A program made the translations under genes and the position numbers. A DNA stretch of 64,000 nt, from positions 1,481,480-1,545,479 of the forward strand of contig NZ_LMCU01000001.1 in assembly GCF_001424905.1 (NCBI RefSeq), read 5' to 3'. The DNA comes from Leifsonia sp. Root112D2 (GTDB lineage: Bacteria; Actinomycetota; Actinomycetes; Actinomycetales; Microbacteriaceae). The notes beneath the pieces are model-generated. The model did not search any database, was not told the DNA's origin, and was given only the letters and a program-made list of their open reading frames with translations. Positions 53,338-62,743 of the stretch are shown here, piece by piece (position 1 is the first letter of the stretch; each line of letters starts with the position of its first letter).

Positions 53338-54033
53338 TCAGGCTCCGGTGTCGATGCCGAAGGTGCGGTCGAGCTTGCGCACGGCCTCGACAGTGTCCGC
53401 GTTGACCACCGGCTCAGTGTTCGCCGCCATGAGCGCCTCGAACCCTTCCGGGTCCGCGCTGAACAGCGCCGTGAGGCCACCGCCGGTCTCCCGGCCCTCG
53501 ATGGTGTCTGCGATCACCTCACGCCGCGCGGCCTGCTCGTCGAACTGCGCCTGCGCGTCACGGGCGATGACTGCCTGCGGGTGCCCCGACTCGGCCAGCG
53601 CATCGAACACCCGCTCGTGGATGCCCCTGACCACCGATGCGGGGTCGTCCGAGCGGAGCACCTCGGGGAACACCTCAGCGTTCGCGGCGATGGCGGCGAG
53701 GCGCTCGGGGCTCGCACCCCGCACGACCTCCTTCAGTACACGGCCCGAGTCCAGCAGCTTCTGGACGATTGCGAGCTCGCGCGCCTGAACGGCCACCGCG
53801 TCTGCCGTTGCCGGGGTGAGCCCCGCAATGACTGTGGAGCGGTCGACCTTCGGGGCCTCCGGCTCGGCGGGGAGGTGCTTGCGCAGTTCACCCCGCGCGG
53901 CCATCACCCCCGTGTGGCGGCGGCGCGTGATCGCGCTCTTGGTGAGGTCGGAGTCCGCGAACTTGACCGCCGTGGGGGTGTCGGCGCGGAACTTCGCGAC
54001 TGCGGCGACGAGCGCCTGCTTGTTTACTGCCAT
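53338..54033 (-). CDS. Hypothetical protein, helical
   Basis: The 231-residue protein starts at ATG 54033 after a GAGGAAA site. It is Ala/Glu/Arg-rich and largely helical, with repeated A-V-(V/A)-A-x-A-R-E-L-type segments and Pro-poor composition. The frame stays open further upstream to 54411 without a good second start there. No family is recognised. It lies beside the tiny zinc proteins and may be a nucleoid- or replication-related accessory. Confidence 0.55.
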   Translation of the reverse strand: MAVNKQALVAAVAKFRADTPTAVKFADSDLTKSAITRRRHTGVMAARGELRKHLPAEPEAPKVDRSTVIAGLTPATADAVAVQARELAIVQKLLDSGRVLKEVVRGASPERLAAIAANAEVFPEVLRSDDPASVVRGIHERVFDALAESGHPQAVIARDAQAQFDEQAARREVIADTIEGRETGGGLTALFSADPEGFEALMAANTEPVVNADTVEAVRKLDRTFGIDTGA

Positions 54034-55017
54034 TTGAGTTTCCTCGTTCCATGGGCGGGCCTCGCGGCCCTGGGCGGCCCCGCCGACTCCCGACGGGGGT
54101 CTGTTAGGCGGCGGTGCGGTGAGTCTCGATGCGCCACTCGAAGGGCGGCAGGAACACTCGCTCACGGGCGGGATGAATGCGATCGCTTCCGCATCAATCA
54201 GCTCCTGATACAGCGTTTCGGTCGCGGACCGGATGCGGTCAGTGACATCGGTCAGCTTCAGTTGAGCCAACAGCATGTGGGCGAATTTGATCCGCGCCCG
54301 ATTCGGATCGTAGTTAGGACCTTGGACCTTGAGAGACGGCACAGTTCGCGGGCCTGAGTTCGTCTTCAGCGGATCGCGATAATGGTTCCCTTTAGTTCTG
54401 GCATCCTTCAAATCTGGGATCTCTGGTTCGTCGACCGCGCAGCAAGGCCGATCGTTCTACCGCCGTGCTTTCATCGGGGGCTCCACGCGAAGCTTGGATT
54501 GACGGGGCGCGGGAACCGCTGGTCTGCTGGTTTCTAACCGCGAGCTCCGCGTCCACACTTTGCCCACATTTGGGGAACTTCCAACGTGATCCTATGAACT
54601 CACTGTGATTTCAAAAAAGCCTTTGACCAGGTATTCAAAGATTCAACGACGATGATTAGCTGGAGGTACTAGGGTTCTTGTCCCTCCACGAGTCCCCGCG
54701 CAGAGGACTAGCTGGATAGCTTCCGTTCCTCGCATTGCGGTCATCGTCGCTGGTAGGGCCCAGATCCGTCAGCCGTTCGTACCGGGGGCAGGGGGAGGGG
54801 TCTCAGCCGCTCCCGGCCGGCCCGTTTCGCCCGCTGGCAACAGATAGGCGCCCAATTCTTGTTCTCCGATGTTGCCAGGCGTGAGGATCTCGGTGATGGC
54901 GTGTGCGGCGGTGGATCTGATGGCGTCCGTGTTTGCGTTGCTTCATCCGGCGATGTAGCCGATGTTGTAGGTGCTGGTGGCGATTCCGAGCATTCCGGCG
55001 ACGATGTAGGCGACGGA
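54034..55017. other. Region with degraded material between accessory genes
   Basis: Bases 54034-54411 remain open in the minus frame upstream of the 231-residue gene, possibly an eroded 5' extension or a fragment of another gene. Bases 54412-54880 have no supported gene; the part near 54590-54660 is A/T-rich. From 54881 the remnant of an ardC-like gene runs to 55020. Confidence 0.5.
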
Positions 55018-55020
55018 TCA
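54881..55020 (-). pseudogene. Remnant of an ardC-like antirestriction gene (3' part)
   Basis: These 140 bases are a direct repeat of 62781-62938, the 3' part of the intact antirestriction gene. The remnant differs by an 18-base in-frame deletion and many substitutions, including a Trp codon changed to a stop (54943-54945). In the minus frame it would read A-Y-I-V-A-G-M-L-G-I, matching the intact gene. It ends exactly at the stop codon of the DeoR gene (55018-55020). Confidence 0.75.
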
Positions 55021-55782
55021 GAGCGCGATAATGAGGGTTCCGGGGTCAAGCGCTTGCGCTATGTCCATGGGTGGTTCTCTGTCGGTGATCATTCCTGTCA
55101 CTTGGTCCAGGCCCGCAACGCGATGGCGGGCGACACGGTCGAATTTTGACGAATCGGCGAGCACGTACGTCTTCCGTGAGTTGCGGAGGATGCTGCGGCG
55201 GGTGATCGCCTCGTCGAGATGGAAGTCGGTAAGGCCGGCAACGGCATCCACCCCGCCGGATCCCAAGAATGCGATGTCTGCGTAGATGTCGTCAAAGAAG
55301 TTGACGGCTTGTCCGTTCGATAGCGCGAGGTCACCGGATCGGAGCCGACCTCCGCTGACCAGGACCTCAAGGTTCGGCCTGTCGGCGAGTTCGACCGCTG
55401 CGAGCAGTGAGCACGTTGCCACCACCCCAGCGAATTCGTAAGGAAGCGACCGGGCCACCTGGAGGGCTGTCGTCCCGACGTCGATGATAATCGTTTGGCC
55501 CGGCTGGATCAGGGCTGCTGCTGCTGCACCTATGCGGCTTTTCGCTGTTCCGGCGATCGTAGCGCGTTCCAAGAATGGCGGTTCATCGCCCACCGTCGGT
55601 ACCACAGCACTTCGAGCGCCGCCGTGCACGCGTTCCAGTACCCCGTGTCGTTCAAGTGCGGCGAGATCGCGTCGAATTGTCTCTGTCGATACATCGAGAG
55701 ACTTTGCTAGTTCATCCGTGCTGATGATGCGGGATGTGCGAAGGAGGTCGGAAATTCGTGCGTGGCGTTCGCTCGCGAGCAT
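55018..55782 (-). CDS. DeoR/GlpR-family transcriptional regulator
   Basis: The 254-residue regulator has a DeoR helix-turn-helix (residues 5-55: R-H-A-R-I-S-D-L-L, then S-T-D-E-L-A-K-S-L-D-V-S-T-E-T-I-R-R-D-L). A DeoR-C sugar-phosphate sensor domain follows (about 80-240, D-V-G-T-T-A, G-S-G-G-V-D, Y-V-L-A-D-S-S-K-F). I use ATG 55782; ATG 55815 is in frame. It is divergent from the permease/kinase operon and probably represses it until a phosphorylated intermediate binds. Its stop sits at the junction with the ardC remnant. Confidence 0.88.
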   Translation of the reverse strand: MLASERHARISDLLRTSRIISTDELAKSLDVSTETIRRDLAALERHGVLERVHGGARSAVVPTVGDEPPFLERATIAGTAKSRIGAAAAALIQPGQTIIIDVGTTALQVARSLPYEFAGVVATCSLLAAVELADRPNLEVLVSGGRLRSGDLALSNGQAVNFFDDIYADIAFLGSGGVDAVAGLTDFHLDEAITRRSILRNSRKTYVLADSSKFDRVARHRVAGLDQVTGMITDREPPMDIAQALDPGTLIIAL

Positions 55783-56011
55783 CGCTATCACGCTCCATTT
55801 CCCGCCGGTCTGCATACCTGCCGCGGCCATTGTCGCATTGCTGACACGATTAGTTGCGTATTGAACATGCTATCGACTTGACACAGAAACACACAAGAGT
55901 CCACACTAAGTCAACGCAAACAGGCAAAAGTGGGCAATTGTCCGCATGGTCTTCGTCCTGTTTGTTCCGCCCTTACTCGTTCGCTGTACGTTTTTCAAAG
56001 GAGAACCTCGC

Positions 56012-57532
56012 ATGGTACAGAATTCTTCGGGATCAGGCGTTGCCCCAACGGCCGGGGTCAATGTTTCCGAGTTCGGCTATAAACAGGAACTGAGACGAGG
56101 GACGGGGCGCTTTGCATCGTTCGCCGTCGCGTTCGCATTTGTCTCGATCGCGACCGGGATCTTCACTACGTATGGCTCTGTGCTTAATAGTTCTGGACCC
56201 GCTGGTATTTGGACGTGGCCGATCGTCGTCATCGGGCAGCTGATGGTGGCGTTCATTTTCGGTTCGTTGGCGGCGCGCATTCCCGTGACCGGCTACGCGT
56301 ACCAGTGGATGTCTCGGCTTGCCAACCCCGTTCTCGGTTGGATCATGGGCTGGATCTCGTTCACGTTCCTTGCAATCGTGGTCGTCGCCGTCGACTATAC
56401 AATCGCCTCGACAGTTCTTCCCGTTCTGCTGAGTTACCAGGGCAGCGCAGCGAACGCGTGGGTGATCACGGCTTTTGTGATCGTGCTCCAGGCGTTGCTG
56501 GTGGCGTTCTCTACAAAGTGGACCGAGCGGGTGAACAATTTCGCGGTCTCTGCCGAGCTCATTGGCATGGTGCTCCTCGTGCTCCTTTTGCTCATCGTCG
56601 GTTTCATTGCCAAGGAGCTCAACGTCGGTAACCTTTTCTCAACCGGCGCGGTTCCTTCGGAAGGATACTTCTCCTTCGGTACGCTGACTCACGTCGGCCC
56701 GTGGATGATGGGAACTCTGCTTGGAGCTTTCACGATCGTTGGGTTCGAGTCGGCGGCGAACCTTGCAGAGGAAACCAAGGAGCCAGCCCGCGTCGTACCG
56801 CGAGCAATGTGGCAAGCAGTTTTTGCGTCTGGAGTTCTCGGTTTCCTCTTCCTCCTCGTGGTGACACTTCTCGCCGGTGATCCGGTGAAGCTGGCCAAGT
56901 CGGCTACTCCTATTGCTGACGTCATCACACGAGTTCTCGGCCCCATTGTTGGAACTGGGCTGCTCGTGCTGGTTGTCATCGCGATCTTCGCCTGTGGGAT
57001 GGTTATCCTCATGTCCGGAGTCCGCCTTGTCTGGGCGATGTCAAGGGACGAGCGGTTCCCGGGACATCAGGTGTGGAAGAGGGTCTCGCCCCGGTTTGGC
57101 ACTCCGACAGCTGCCACTGGGCTCGTCTTCGTTGTCGCTCAACTCATCCTCGCCGTTTTCGCGCTGCAGACGGACGCTCTCTTCAGCCTCTTTGCCGCGG
57201 CGACCCTTCTTCCGGCCGTCATCTATGCGGCGACGGTTCTGCTTTACATCATCAAGCGCAAGAGTCTTCCGCCCAGTAAGGGGTTCAGCCTGGGCAGGTT
57301 CGAGATTCCAGTGATCGTCCTTGCCGCAGTTTGGCTGGTCTTTGAGCTTCTGATCTTCCGCGACGCGTCCTTCGCTACGGCGTGGGTGTATGTGGCGATC
57401 ATGGTCGGCATCGGTGCGATCTACCTGGTGTTCCTTCTTATCCGCCGTGGCGGAGCGTCGGGCATCGCGATGCCCGACCTCCACTCAATTGACAAGGAGC
57501 TTGATGAAGACGCCGAACGGGTCGTCAGGTAG
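56012..57532 (+). CDS. APC-family permease
   Basis: The 506-residue transporter starts at ATG 56012 with AAAGGAG upstream. It has about 12 helices and the APC pattern S-I-A-T-G-I-F-T-T-Y-G near helix 1 and G-F-E-S-A-A-N-L-A-E-E-T-K near helix 6. APC transporters import amino acids, amines or related compounds, so the cassette's substrate may be an amino alcohol, polyamine-like compound or similar. The kinase gene starts three bases after its stop. The substrate is inferred only by class. Confidence 0.88.
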   Translation: MVQNSSGSGVAPTAGVNVSEFGYKQELRRGTGRFASFAVAFAFVSIATGIFTTYGSVLNSSGPAGIWTWPIVVIGQLMVAFIFGSLAARIPVTGYAYQWMSRLANPVLGWIMGWISFTFLAIVVVAVDYTIASTVLPVLLSYQGSAANAWVITAFVIVLQALLVAFSTKWTERVNNFAVSAELIGMVLLVLLLLIVGFIAKELNVGNLFSTGAVPSEGYFSFGTLTHVGPWMMGTLLGAFTIVGFESAANLAEETKEPARVVPRAMWQAVFASGVLGFLFLLVVTLLAGDPVKLAKSATPIADVITRVLGPIVGTGLLVLVVIAIFACGMVILMSGVRLVWAMSRDERFPGHQVWKRVSPRFGTPTAATGLVFVVAQLILAVFALQTDALFSLFAAATLLPAVIYAATVLLYIIKRKSLPPSKGFSLGRFEIPVIVLAAVWLVFELLIFRDASFATAWVYVAIMVGIGAIYLVFLLIRRGGASGIAMPDLHSIDKELDEDAERVVR

Positions 57533-57535
57533 GCA

Positions 57536-58951
57536 ATGACTACGGTACTGGCGATCGATCAAGGTACCTCGGGTACCAAAGCGGTGGTGGTGGACGGGGA
57601 TGGTGTCATTCGCGGCCTTGCGGAGCTCCCTGTCCGCCCGCACTACTTTGACGGTGGGGCGGTGGAACAAGACCCGATCGAGTTGCTGAACTCCGTACTC
57701 GATGCGGGCCGCGCCGCCGTGCAACAGTCGAAAGCGGTTGTCGACGTCGTGACGCTCGCGAACCAGGGGGAGACGGTACTGGCGTGGGATCCGGATACTG
57801 GCAAGCCGTTGTCGAACATGATTGTTTGGCAGGATCGGCGGGCCGAAAGTGTCACGGCTCGAATTTCGGAAAGGAGCCAACTCTTCGCCGATCGAACCGG
57901 CTTGGTCCTCGATCCATATTTCTCGGCTCCGAAGCAAGCTTGGATTCGCGAGAACGTCACCCGAAGCGGCGTTGTCACCACTTCAGACAGCTGGCTGATC
58001 CACCAGCTCACCGGTGAATTCGTTACCGATGTCTCTACCGCGAGTCGATCGCTGGTCACCAACTTGGATACGGGCGAGTGGGATCGGGAGCTCCTAGAAC
58101 TCTTCAAACTCGGCGACGAGCCGCTCCCCACGATCCTGCCGTCGGATGCGATGGCAGGCACCACTAACGCGTTTGGCGCCCTGATGGGAGTGGGCGGCCT
58201 GATCGTCGATCAGCAGGCTGCCTTGCTCGCCGAGAATTGCCTCGAGCCCGGTGACGCGAAATGCACTTTCGGTACCGGCGCGTTCCTTTTGGCGAATACC
58301 GGGACGAAAGCCAGCCGTTCCAGCGTTGGACTCTCCGCCTCAATCGCCTGGTCCAGCGCGGCTGAACTCACCTACTGCTTCGATGGCCAGGTCTACACTG
58401 CTGCATCAGCCGTGCGTTGGCTGCAGAGCATGGGGTTCATCAAAACTGCGGCGGATCTCGACAGCGTGGCAGCGGCGGACGCCGCAGGAGTACTCAGCGT
58501 GCCGGCGTTCGCCGGCCTCGCGGCGCCGTGGTGGCGGCCCGAAGCAAAGGCGTCCATCACTGGGATGTCATTGTCAACCGGTCCTGAACACGTCGTGCTG
58601 GCCGTGCTTCAGGGAATTGCTGCGCAGGTTGCCGAACTCGGTTCGCTCGTTGCAGCAGATGTGGGGCGGCCGTTGCAACGCCTGCGCGTCGACGGCGGTC
58701 TCACCCAGAGCGCCGTGCTCATGCAGTCGGTCGCCGACCTTCTGCAGATCGAGATCGACGTGTACCCCTCTCAGCACGCCACCCCTCTGGGTGCGGCGGC
58801 TCTCGCCCGAGTCGCCGATAACCCCGGTCTGTCCCTCGCGAGCGCAGTCATTCCTTGGGAGCCCAGCATCACCTACCAGCCGAAGTGGTCCTTGGAACAG
58901 GCCACCGAGTTCCGCGCCCGGTGGTCCGCGGCTACAGAAATAGTTCGTTAA
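57536..58951 (+). CDS. FGGY-family carbohydrate or polyol kinase
   Basis: The 471-residue kinase has the FGGY phosphate-binding motif D-Q-G-T-S-G-T-K-A near residue 8, W-Q-D-R-R near residue 98 and G-T-G-A-F near residue 244. The C-terminal ATPase segment V-D-G-G-L-T-Q-S lies near residue 382. It is closest in pattern to glycerol/xylulose kinases but shorter than E. coli GlpK (502). It phosphorylates the compound imported by the APC permease. Substrate is inferred from the neighbours, which resemble glycerol-3-phosphate dehydrogenases. Confidence 0.82.
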   Translation: MTTVLAIDQGTSGTKAVVVDGDGVIRGLAELPVRPHYFDGGAVEQDPIELLNSVLDAGRAAVQQSKAVVDVVTLANQGETVLAWDPDTGKPLSNMIVWQDRRAESVTARISERSQLFADRTGLVLDPYFSAPKQAWIRENVTRSGVVTTSDSWLIHQLTGEFVTDVSTASRSLVTNLDTGEWDRELLELFKLGDEPLPTILPSDAMAGTTNAFGALMGVGGLIVDQQAALLAENCLEPGDAKCTFGTGAFLLANTGTKASRSSVGLSASIAWSSAAELTYCFDGQVYTAASAVRWLQSMGFIKTAADLDSVAAADAAGVLSVPAFAGLAAPWWRPEAKASITGMSLSTGPEHVVLAVLQGIAAQVAELGSLVAADVGRPLQRLRVDGGLTQSAVLMQSVADLLQIEIDVYPSQHATPLGAAALARVADNPGLSLASAVIPWEPSITYQPKWSLEQATEFRARWSAATEIVR

Positions 58952-58962
58952 GGAGAACCACA

Positions 58963-60396
58963 ATGAGCCAAGCTGCATCGCCGACATTCGACGTGGCCGT
59001 CGTCGGCGCCGGAATCGTCGGATCCGCCATCGCTCGCAGACTTGCCGCCTATGAGTTGAGCGTCGTGCTGCTGGATGCGAAAGCCGACGTCGGGGACGGA
59101 ACAAGTAAAGCCAACACCGCGATCCTCCACACCGGCTTCGACGCGTCCCCCGGAACACTCGAGTCGCGCATGATACACGAGGGTTACCACTTGCTTTCCG
59201 AGTACGCCAAGCAAACGGGCATCCCCGTCGAGCACACGGGCGCGGTGCTCGTTGCCTGGGACGATGAGCAGCGCGACGTGCTTCCATCCCTGAAGGAAAA
59301 GGCCGAGAAGAATGGGTACGACAAGACTCACCTCATTGATTCAGCAGAGGTTTACAGCCTGCTGCCGCATCTCGGCGAGGGAGCGTTGGCCGGTCTCGTT
59401 GTGCCTGACGAATCGATCATTTGCACGTGGACGACGAATCTCGCACTGGCCACCGACGCGGTGCTTCGCGGCGTAGAGCTCAAACTCCTGCACAGGGTCT
59501 ACAAGATCGAGAAGGTCGTCGACGCAACCATTCTCCACACGGATGGTGGGGAGGTGACGGCGCGCTGGGTCATCAACGCGGCGGGGCTTGGTGGTGACAT
59601 TCTTGACCGGCTATTCGGCTACGACCGGTTCTCTATCACCCCGCGACGTGGTGAATTGCTCGTGTACGACAAACAGGCTCGCCCATTGGTCGACCGGATC
59701 GTTTTGCCGGTTCCGACTTCCCGCGGCAAGGGTGTCCTGGTCAGTCCAACGATCTACGGAAACGTGATGCTTGGCCCCACCGCCGAGGACCTCAGCGACC
59801 GTACAGACACGAGCACGAGCGAAAGCGGCTTCGCGTTCCTCTTGGAGAAAGGCAAGAAGCTCATGCCGAAACTCCTCGACGAGGAAGTCACCTCAACATA
59901 CGCCGGCCTTCGTGCCGCCAGCAGCTACCCTGACTATTTGATCGAGGTTGACCCGGATGCGCACTACGTCGTCGTCGGTGGAATCCGCTCCACCGGCCTC
60001 ACCTCTGGTATGGCAGTTGCGGAGTATGTCGAGCGTCTGCTTGCCGAGAGCGGAGCGATCACTCTGACACCGCGGCACGACCTACCCGATGCGCCCCATA
60101 TGCCCAACATTGGGGATGCCTTCCTGCGTCCCTATCAGGACGCGGCTCGAATCGCGGCGGACCCCGCCTATGGAAAAATCGTCTGCTTCTGTGAACGCGT
60201 GACCGCAGGCGAGATCCGTGACACTTTCCATTCCCCCATCCCGCCCACAACGCTCGAAAGCGTTCGGCGTCGGACAAGGGCACAGAACGGTCGCTGCCAA
60301 GGGTTCTTCTGCGGCGCCGAAGTTCAAGAGCTCCTCGACACACGCGGTGAGAGCGCCGAAAGGCCACGAGTTTCTTCCCTGGAGGCTCTTCGATGA
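58963..60396 (+). CDS. FAD-dependent dehydrogenase with C-terminal BFD-like iron-sulfur domain (GlpA-like)
   Basis: The 477-residue protein begins at ATG 58963 (AAGGAG upstream). It has the FAD motif V-V-G-A-G-I-V-G-S-A near residue 11 and the DAO-type fold. A C-terminal BFD-like [2Fe-2S] domain has C-F-C and G-R-C-Q-G-F-F-C near residues 415-450. GlpA of anaerobic G3P dehydrogenase and L-2-hydroxyglutarate oxidases have this plan. It probably oxidises the kinase product or a hydroxyacid. It overlaps the next gene by ATGA. Confidence 0.85.
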   Translation: MSQAASPTFDVAVVGAGIVGSAIARRLAAYELSVVLLDAKADVGDGTSKANTAILHTGFDASPGTLESRMIHEGYHLLSEYAKQTGIPVEHTGAVLVAWDDEQRDVLPSLKEKAEKNGYDKTHLIDSAEVYSLLPHLGEGALAGLVVPDESIICTWTTNLALATDAVLRGVELKLLHRVYKIEKVVDATILHTDGGEVTARWVINAAGLGGDILDRLFGYDRFSITPRRGELLVYDKQARPLVDRIVLPVPTSRGKGVLVSPTIYGNVMLGPTAEDLSDRTDTSTSESGFAFLLEKGKKLMPKLLDEEVTSTYAGLRAASSYPDYLIEVDPDAHYVVVGGIRSTGLTSGMAVAEYVERLLAESGAITLTPRHDLPDAPHMPNIGDAFLRPYQDAARIAADPAYGKIVCFCERVTAGEIRDTFHSPIPPTTLESVRRRTRAQNGRCQGFFCGAEVQELLDTRGESAERPRVSSLEALR

Positions 60397-61649
60397 CTGA
60401 CGATGCAAACGTCCTCACTCCGGCGGTCCTCATCATTGGCGGCGGCCCTTCTGGTTTGCGTGCGGCAGCCGAATTGGCACCTCACGTCAGCGGACAGGTA
60501 CTTGTCGTCGAACGCGAGAGCAGCGCAGGCGGCATTCCACGTCACAGCGACCACCCGGGTTATGGCATCCGGGATCTGGGGAAGTTCATCAGCGGACCGA
60601 AGTACGCGAAAATCCTCCGGGACAAGGCGACCCGCGCGGGAGCGCGTATCCTGACCGACACGATGGTCACGGACTGGGCGGGGGAACTCTCCGTCAACGC
60701 GACCTCCCCAATTGGGCGCATACGGATCGATGCACGCGCGATCGTGCTCGCCACCGGGGCTCGAGAACGGCCGCGTCCAGCGCGCCTCATTCCCGGTGAC
60801 CGCAGTCACGGCATCTATACGACCGGAAACCTTCAGAACGTCGTTCACCTGAAACACGGAACGGTCGGAAAACGGGCGGTCATTGTCGGAGCGGAACTCG
60901 TGAGTTGGTCCGCGGCGCTCACCTTGCAGCACGTGAAGTGCAAGACGGTTCTGATGACCACCGAATACCCAAAGCCTGATTCTTACTTCTTCTTCAGCGC
61001 ACCCGGAAAGATCTTCTTCGGAACCAAGGTTGCCACGCGCACTCGCGTGACTCGGATCATCGGTCGTCCGAGTGTCGAGGCTGTCGAGATCGAGAACCTG
61101 GACACGGGAGAACGACAGCAGATCGCGTGTGACACCGTGATCCTCACAGGCGATTGGATCCCGGATAACGAACTGGCCCGTGCGGCTCACCTGCCGATCG
61201 ACCCTGTCAGCAAGTCGCCGATCGTCGATGAAGCCCTGCGAACGACGCGTCCCGGACTCTTTGCAGTCGGAAACCTGCTTCACCCGGTCGATACTGCGGA
61301 CATCGCCGCGCTCGACGGTGCTGCTGTCGCTGACCACGTACTGGATTATCTTCGCGGTGTCAGCGCGCCAACGGGACATGTTGATGTCCGCGTCGATGCG
61401 CCATTCCGGTGGGTATCGCCTGGACGGGTGACGCTTGGGAGTGTAGAACCTCCGCGTAATCGCCTACTTCTGTGGAGCGACAAATTCGTTGCGTTCCCGC
61501 TTGTCACCATGAGGCAGGAGGGTCAGGTCGTGGCAAAGAAACGGCTGTGGTGGCCCGCCGCGCCGGGGCGTGTGTTCAGGATCCCTTCGAGCATGTTCCA
61601 CGGGCTCGATCGTCGACGGGGCGCCATTACGATCGGTTTGAACGAGTAG
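60393..61649 (+). CDS. FAD/NAD-dependent oxidoreductase, GlpB/HcnB-like
   Basis: The 418-residue protein has I-I-G-G-G-P-S-G-L-R near residue 14, a second nucleotide-binding motif near residue 165 (V-I-V-G-A-E-L), and the C-terminal motif G-L-F-A-V-G-N-L-L. It resembles partner subunits of GlpA-like or HcnA/B/C-like dehydrogenases. The start overlaps the preceding stop, so the two are probably subunits of one membrane-associated dehydrogenase. A GlpC-like iron-sulfur subunit is absent. Confidence 0.82.
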   Translation: MTDDANVLTPAVLIIGGGPSGLRAAAELAPHVSGQVLVVERESSAGGIPRHSDHPGYGIRDLGKFISGPKYAKILRDKATRAGARILTDTMVTDWAGELSVNATSPIGRIRIDARAIVLATGARERPRPARLIPGDRSHGIYTTGNLQNVVHLKHGTVGKRAVIVGAELVSWSAALTLQHVKCKTVLMTTEYPKPDSYFFFSAPGKIFFGTKVATRTRVTRIIGRPSVEAVEIENLDTGERQQIACDTVILTGDWIPDNELARAAHLPIDPVSKSPIVDEALRTTRPGLFAVGNLLHPVDTADIAALDGAAVADHVLDYLRGVSAPTGHVDVRVDAPFRWVSPGRVTLGSVEPPRNRLLLWSDKFVAFPLVTMRQEGQVVAKKRLWWPAAPGRVFRIPSSMFHGLDRRRGAITIGLNE

Positions 61650-61695
61650 CCAGAAGAACAAAAGTCGGCGCCGCCCTCCAAAGACAGTGATATTC

Positions 61696-62376
61696 ATGCC
61701 AGAGAGCAACTCTGCCCCCAGCCAGGCGAACCTCACGATATATGACCTCGATGGCGTCCTCATCCACGGAGACACCATGGCCTCCCTGGTCACGAACCGG
61801 CTCAAACAGAAGCCATTGCGGCTCTTGGCGGCAATCCCTTTGGTTTTTGGCACGCTGCTCGCGTCCTCGCGTGGGGAGGCCAAGCCGCGGTTTAATCGCG
61901 CGCTGGTCTCCCTCGCGCTCAGAGGCCTGGACGAAGCCGAGTACATCGATTTGGCTCGAATTACCGGCCTTCGGCTCGGCCTTCTGCCGGGTATACCCAA
62001 TCGTGACGCTATCCTGGCAGCCCGGACCGCGAGCGGGAGTGGCACGGTTATCGTGGTGACAGCATCCGAATTCCACCTTGCGAGGGCCTACCTCGACACT
62101 GTGGGTTTGCATGCGATACAGCTGATCGCGTCGGAGCTCGCGTTCGACATGAAACGGGGTCCTCACCTCGCCATTCACAATGTCGGCCCGACGAAACTCG
62201 CCCGGTTGATTGTTGAACACTACGACCCGAGCCAGGCGGTCCTCTACACGGATTCATCCAGCGACCTACCGCTCGCGACAGTTGCCAAACACACTGTCCT
62301 CGTCAATCCCGACCGACGGTCTCGGCGAACCGTGTTGAGCCGCGTGGCCGACGTGTCCCTCGTGTACTGGTCGTGA
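61696..62376 (+). CDS. HAD-family phosphatase
   Basis: The 226-residue protein has HAD motif I Y-D-L-D-G-V-L near residue 17, motif II V-V-T-A-S-E near residue 119, a Lys near residue 165 and motif IV Y-T-D-S-S-S-D-L-P-L near residue 185. It is of the HAD-IB/SerB-like type and probably dephosphorylates an intermediate of the cassette. It follows the oxidoreductase by 46 bases, in the same direction. Substrate unknown. Confidence 0.8.
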   Translation: MPESNSAPSQANLTIYDLDGVLIHGDTMASLVTNRLKQKPLRLLAAIPLVFGTLLASSRGEAKPRFNRALVSLALRGLDEAEYIDLARITGLRLGLLPGIPNRDAILAARTASGSGTVIVVTASEFHLARAYLDTVGLHAIQLIASELAFDMKRGPHLAIHNVGPTKLARLIVEHYDPSQAVLYTDSSSDLPLATVAKHTVLVNPDRRSRRTVLSRVADVSLVYWS

Positions 62377-62743
62377 GAGTGCACGGGTGGAGTTGTCCTC
62401 TTCGGTAATTGCGAACTCGTTGCTCTGGACCAGCACGTCGACGGAGGCTTTGCCCGTCTTATCGGTCTCGCGACGGCTACCACTGCTTTGTAGATGGGAG
62501 TTCATGGACATCGTCTCGGGTATCCGCAGCCGAAGGTCGGAACCGAGTACGTCGGTACCGGCAGGCGGCGGGGATCAAAACTGAAGGTCACGTCCCGGGT
62601 GCCGTTACATCGCTCGTCGATGAACTTGAACCTTTGTCTCAGAACAGTGTGGCCTCGATTGGGCCTGTGATGGACGAATCGTTGCGGGGAGCGCGAGGGG
62701 CGCCGTCCCCTCGCGGCCGGTTTCCGCCGGCCCCCTCCGGGTG
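62377..62743. other. Intergenic region between the HAD gene and ardC
   Basis: This gap of 367 bases contains a short minus-strand open frame (62266-62511) with no recognisable family. At its right end are two adjacent hairpins (62693-62714 and 62715-62732) that could end antirestriction-gene transcription. The rest shows no supported gene. Confidence 0.5.
62693..62732 (-). terminator. Paired hairpins downstream of ardC
   Basis: Two adjacent stems, GCGAGGGG-CCCCTCGC at 62693-62714 and GGCCGG-CCGGCC at 62715-62732, lie 12 to 51 bases after the stop of the minus-strand antirestriction gene. The T-run is weak. They are likely terminator or stabilising structures. Confidence 0.5.

Noticed and set aside
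62266..62511. Minus-strand frame overlapping the end of the HAD gene
   Set aside because: It overlaps the HAD 3' end, has no recognisable domain and no strong start. It may be a remnant but cannot be supported.
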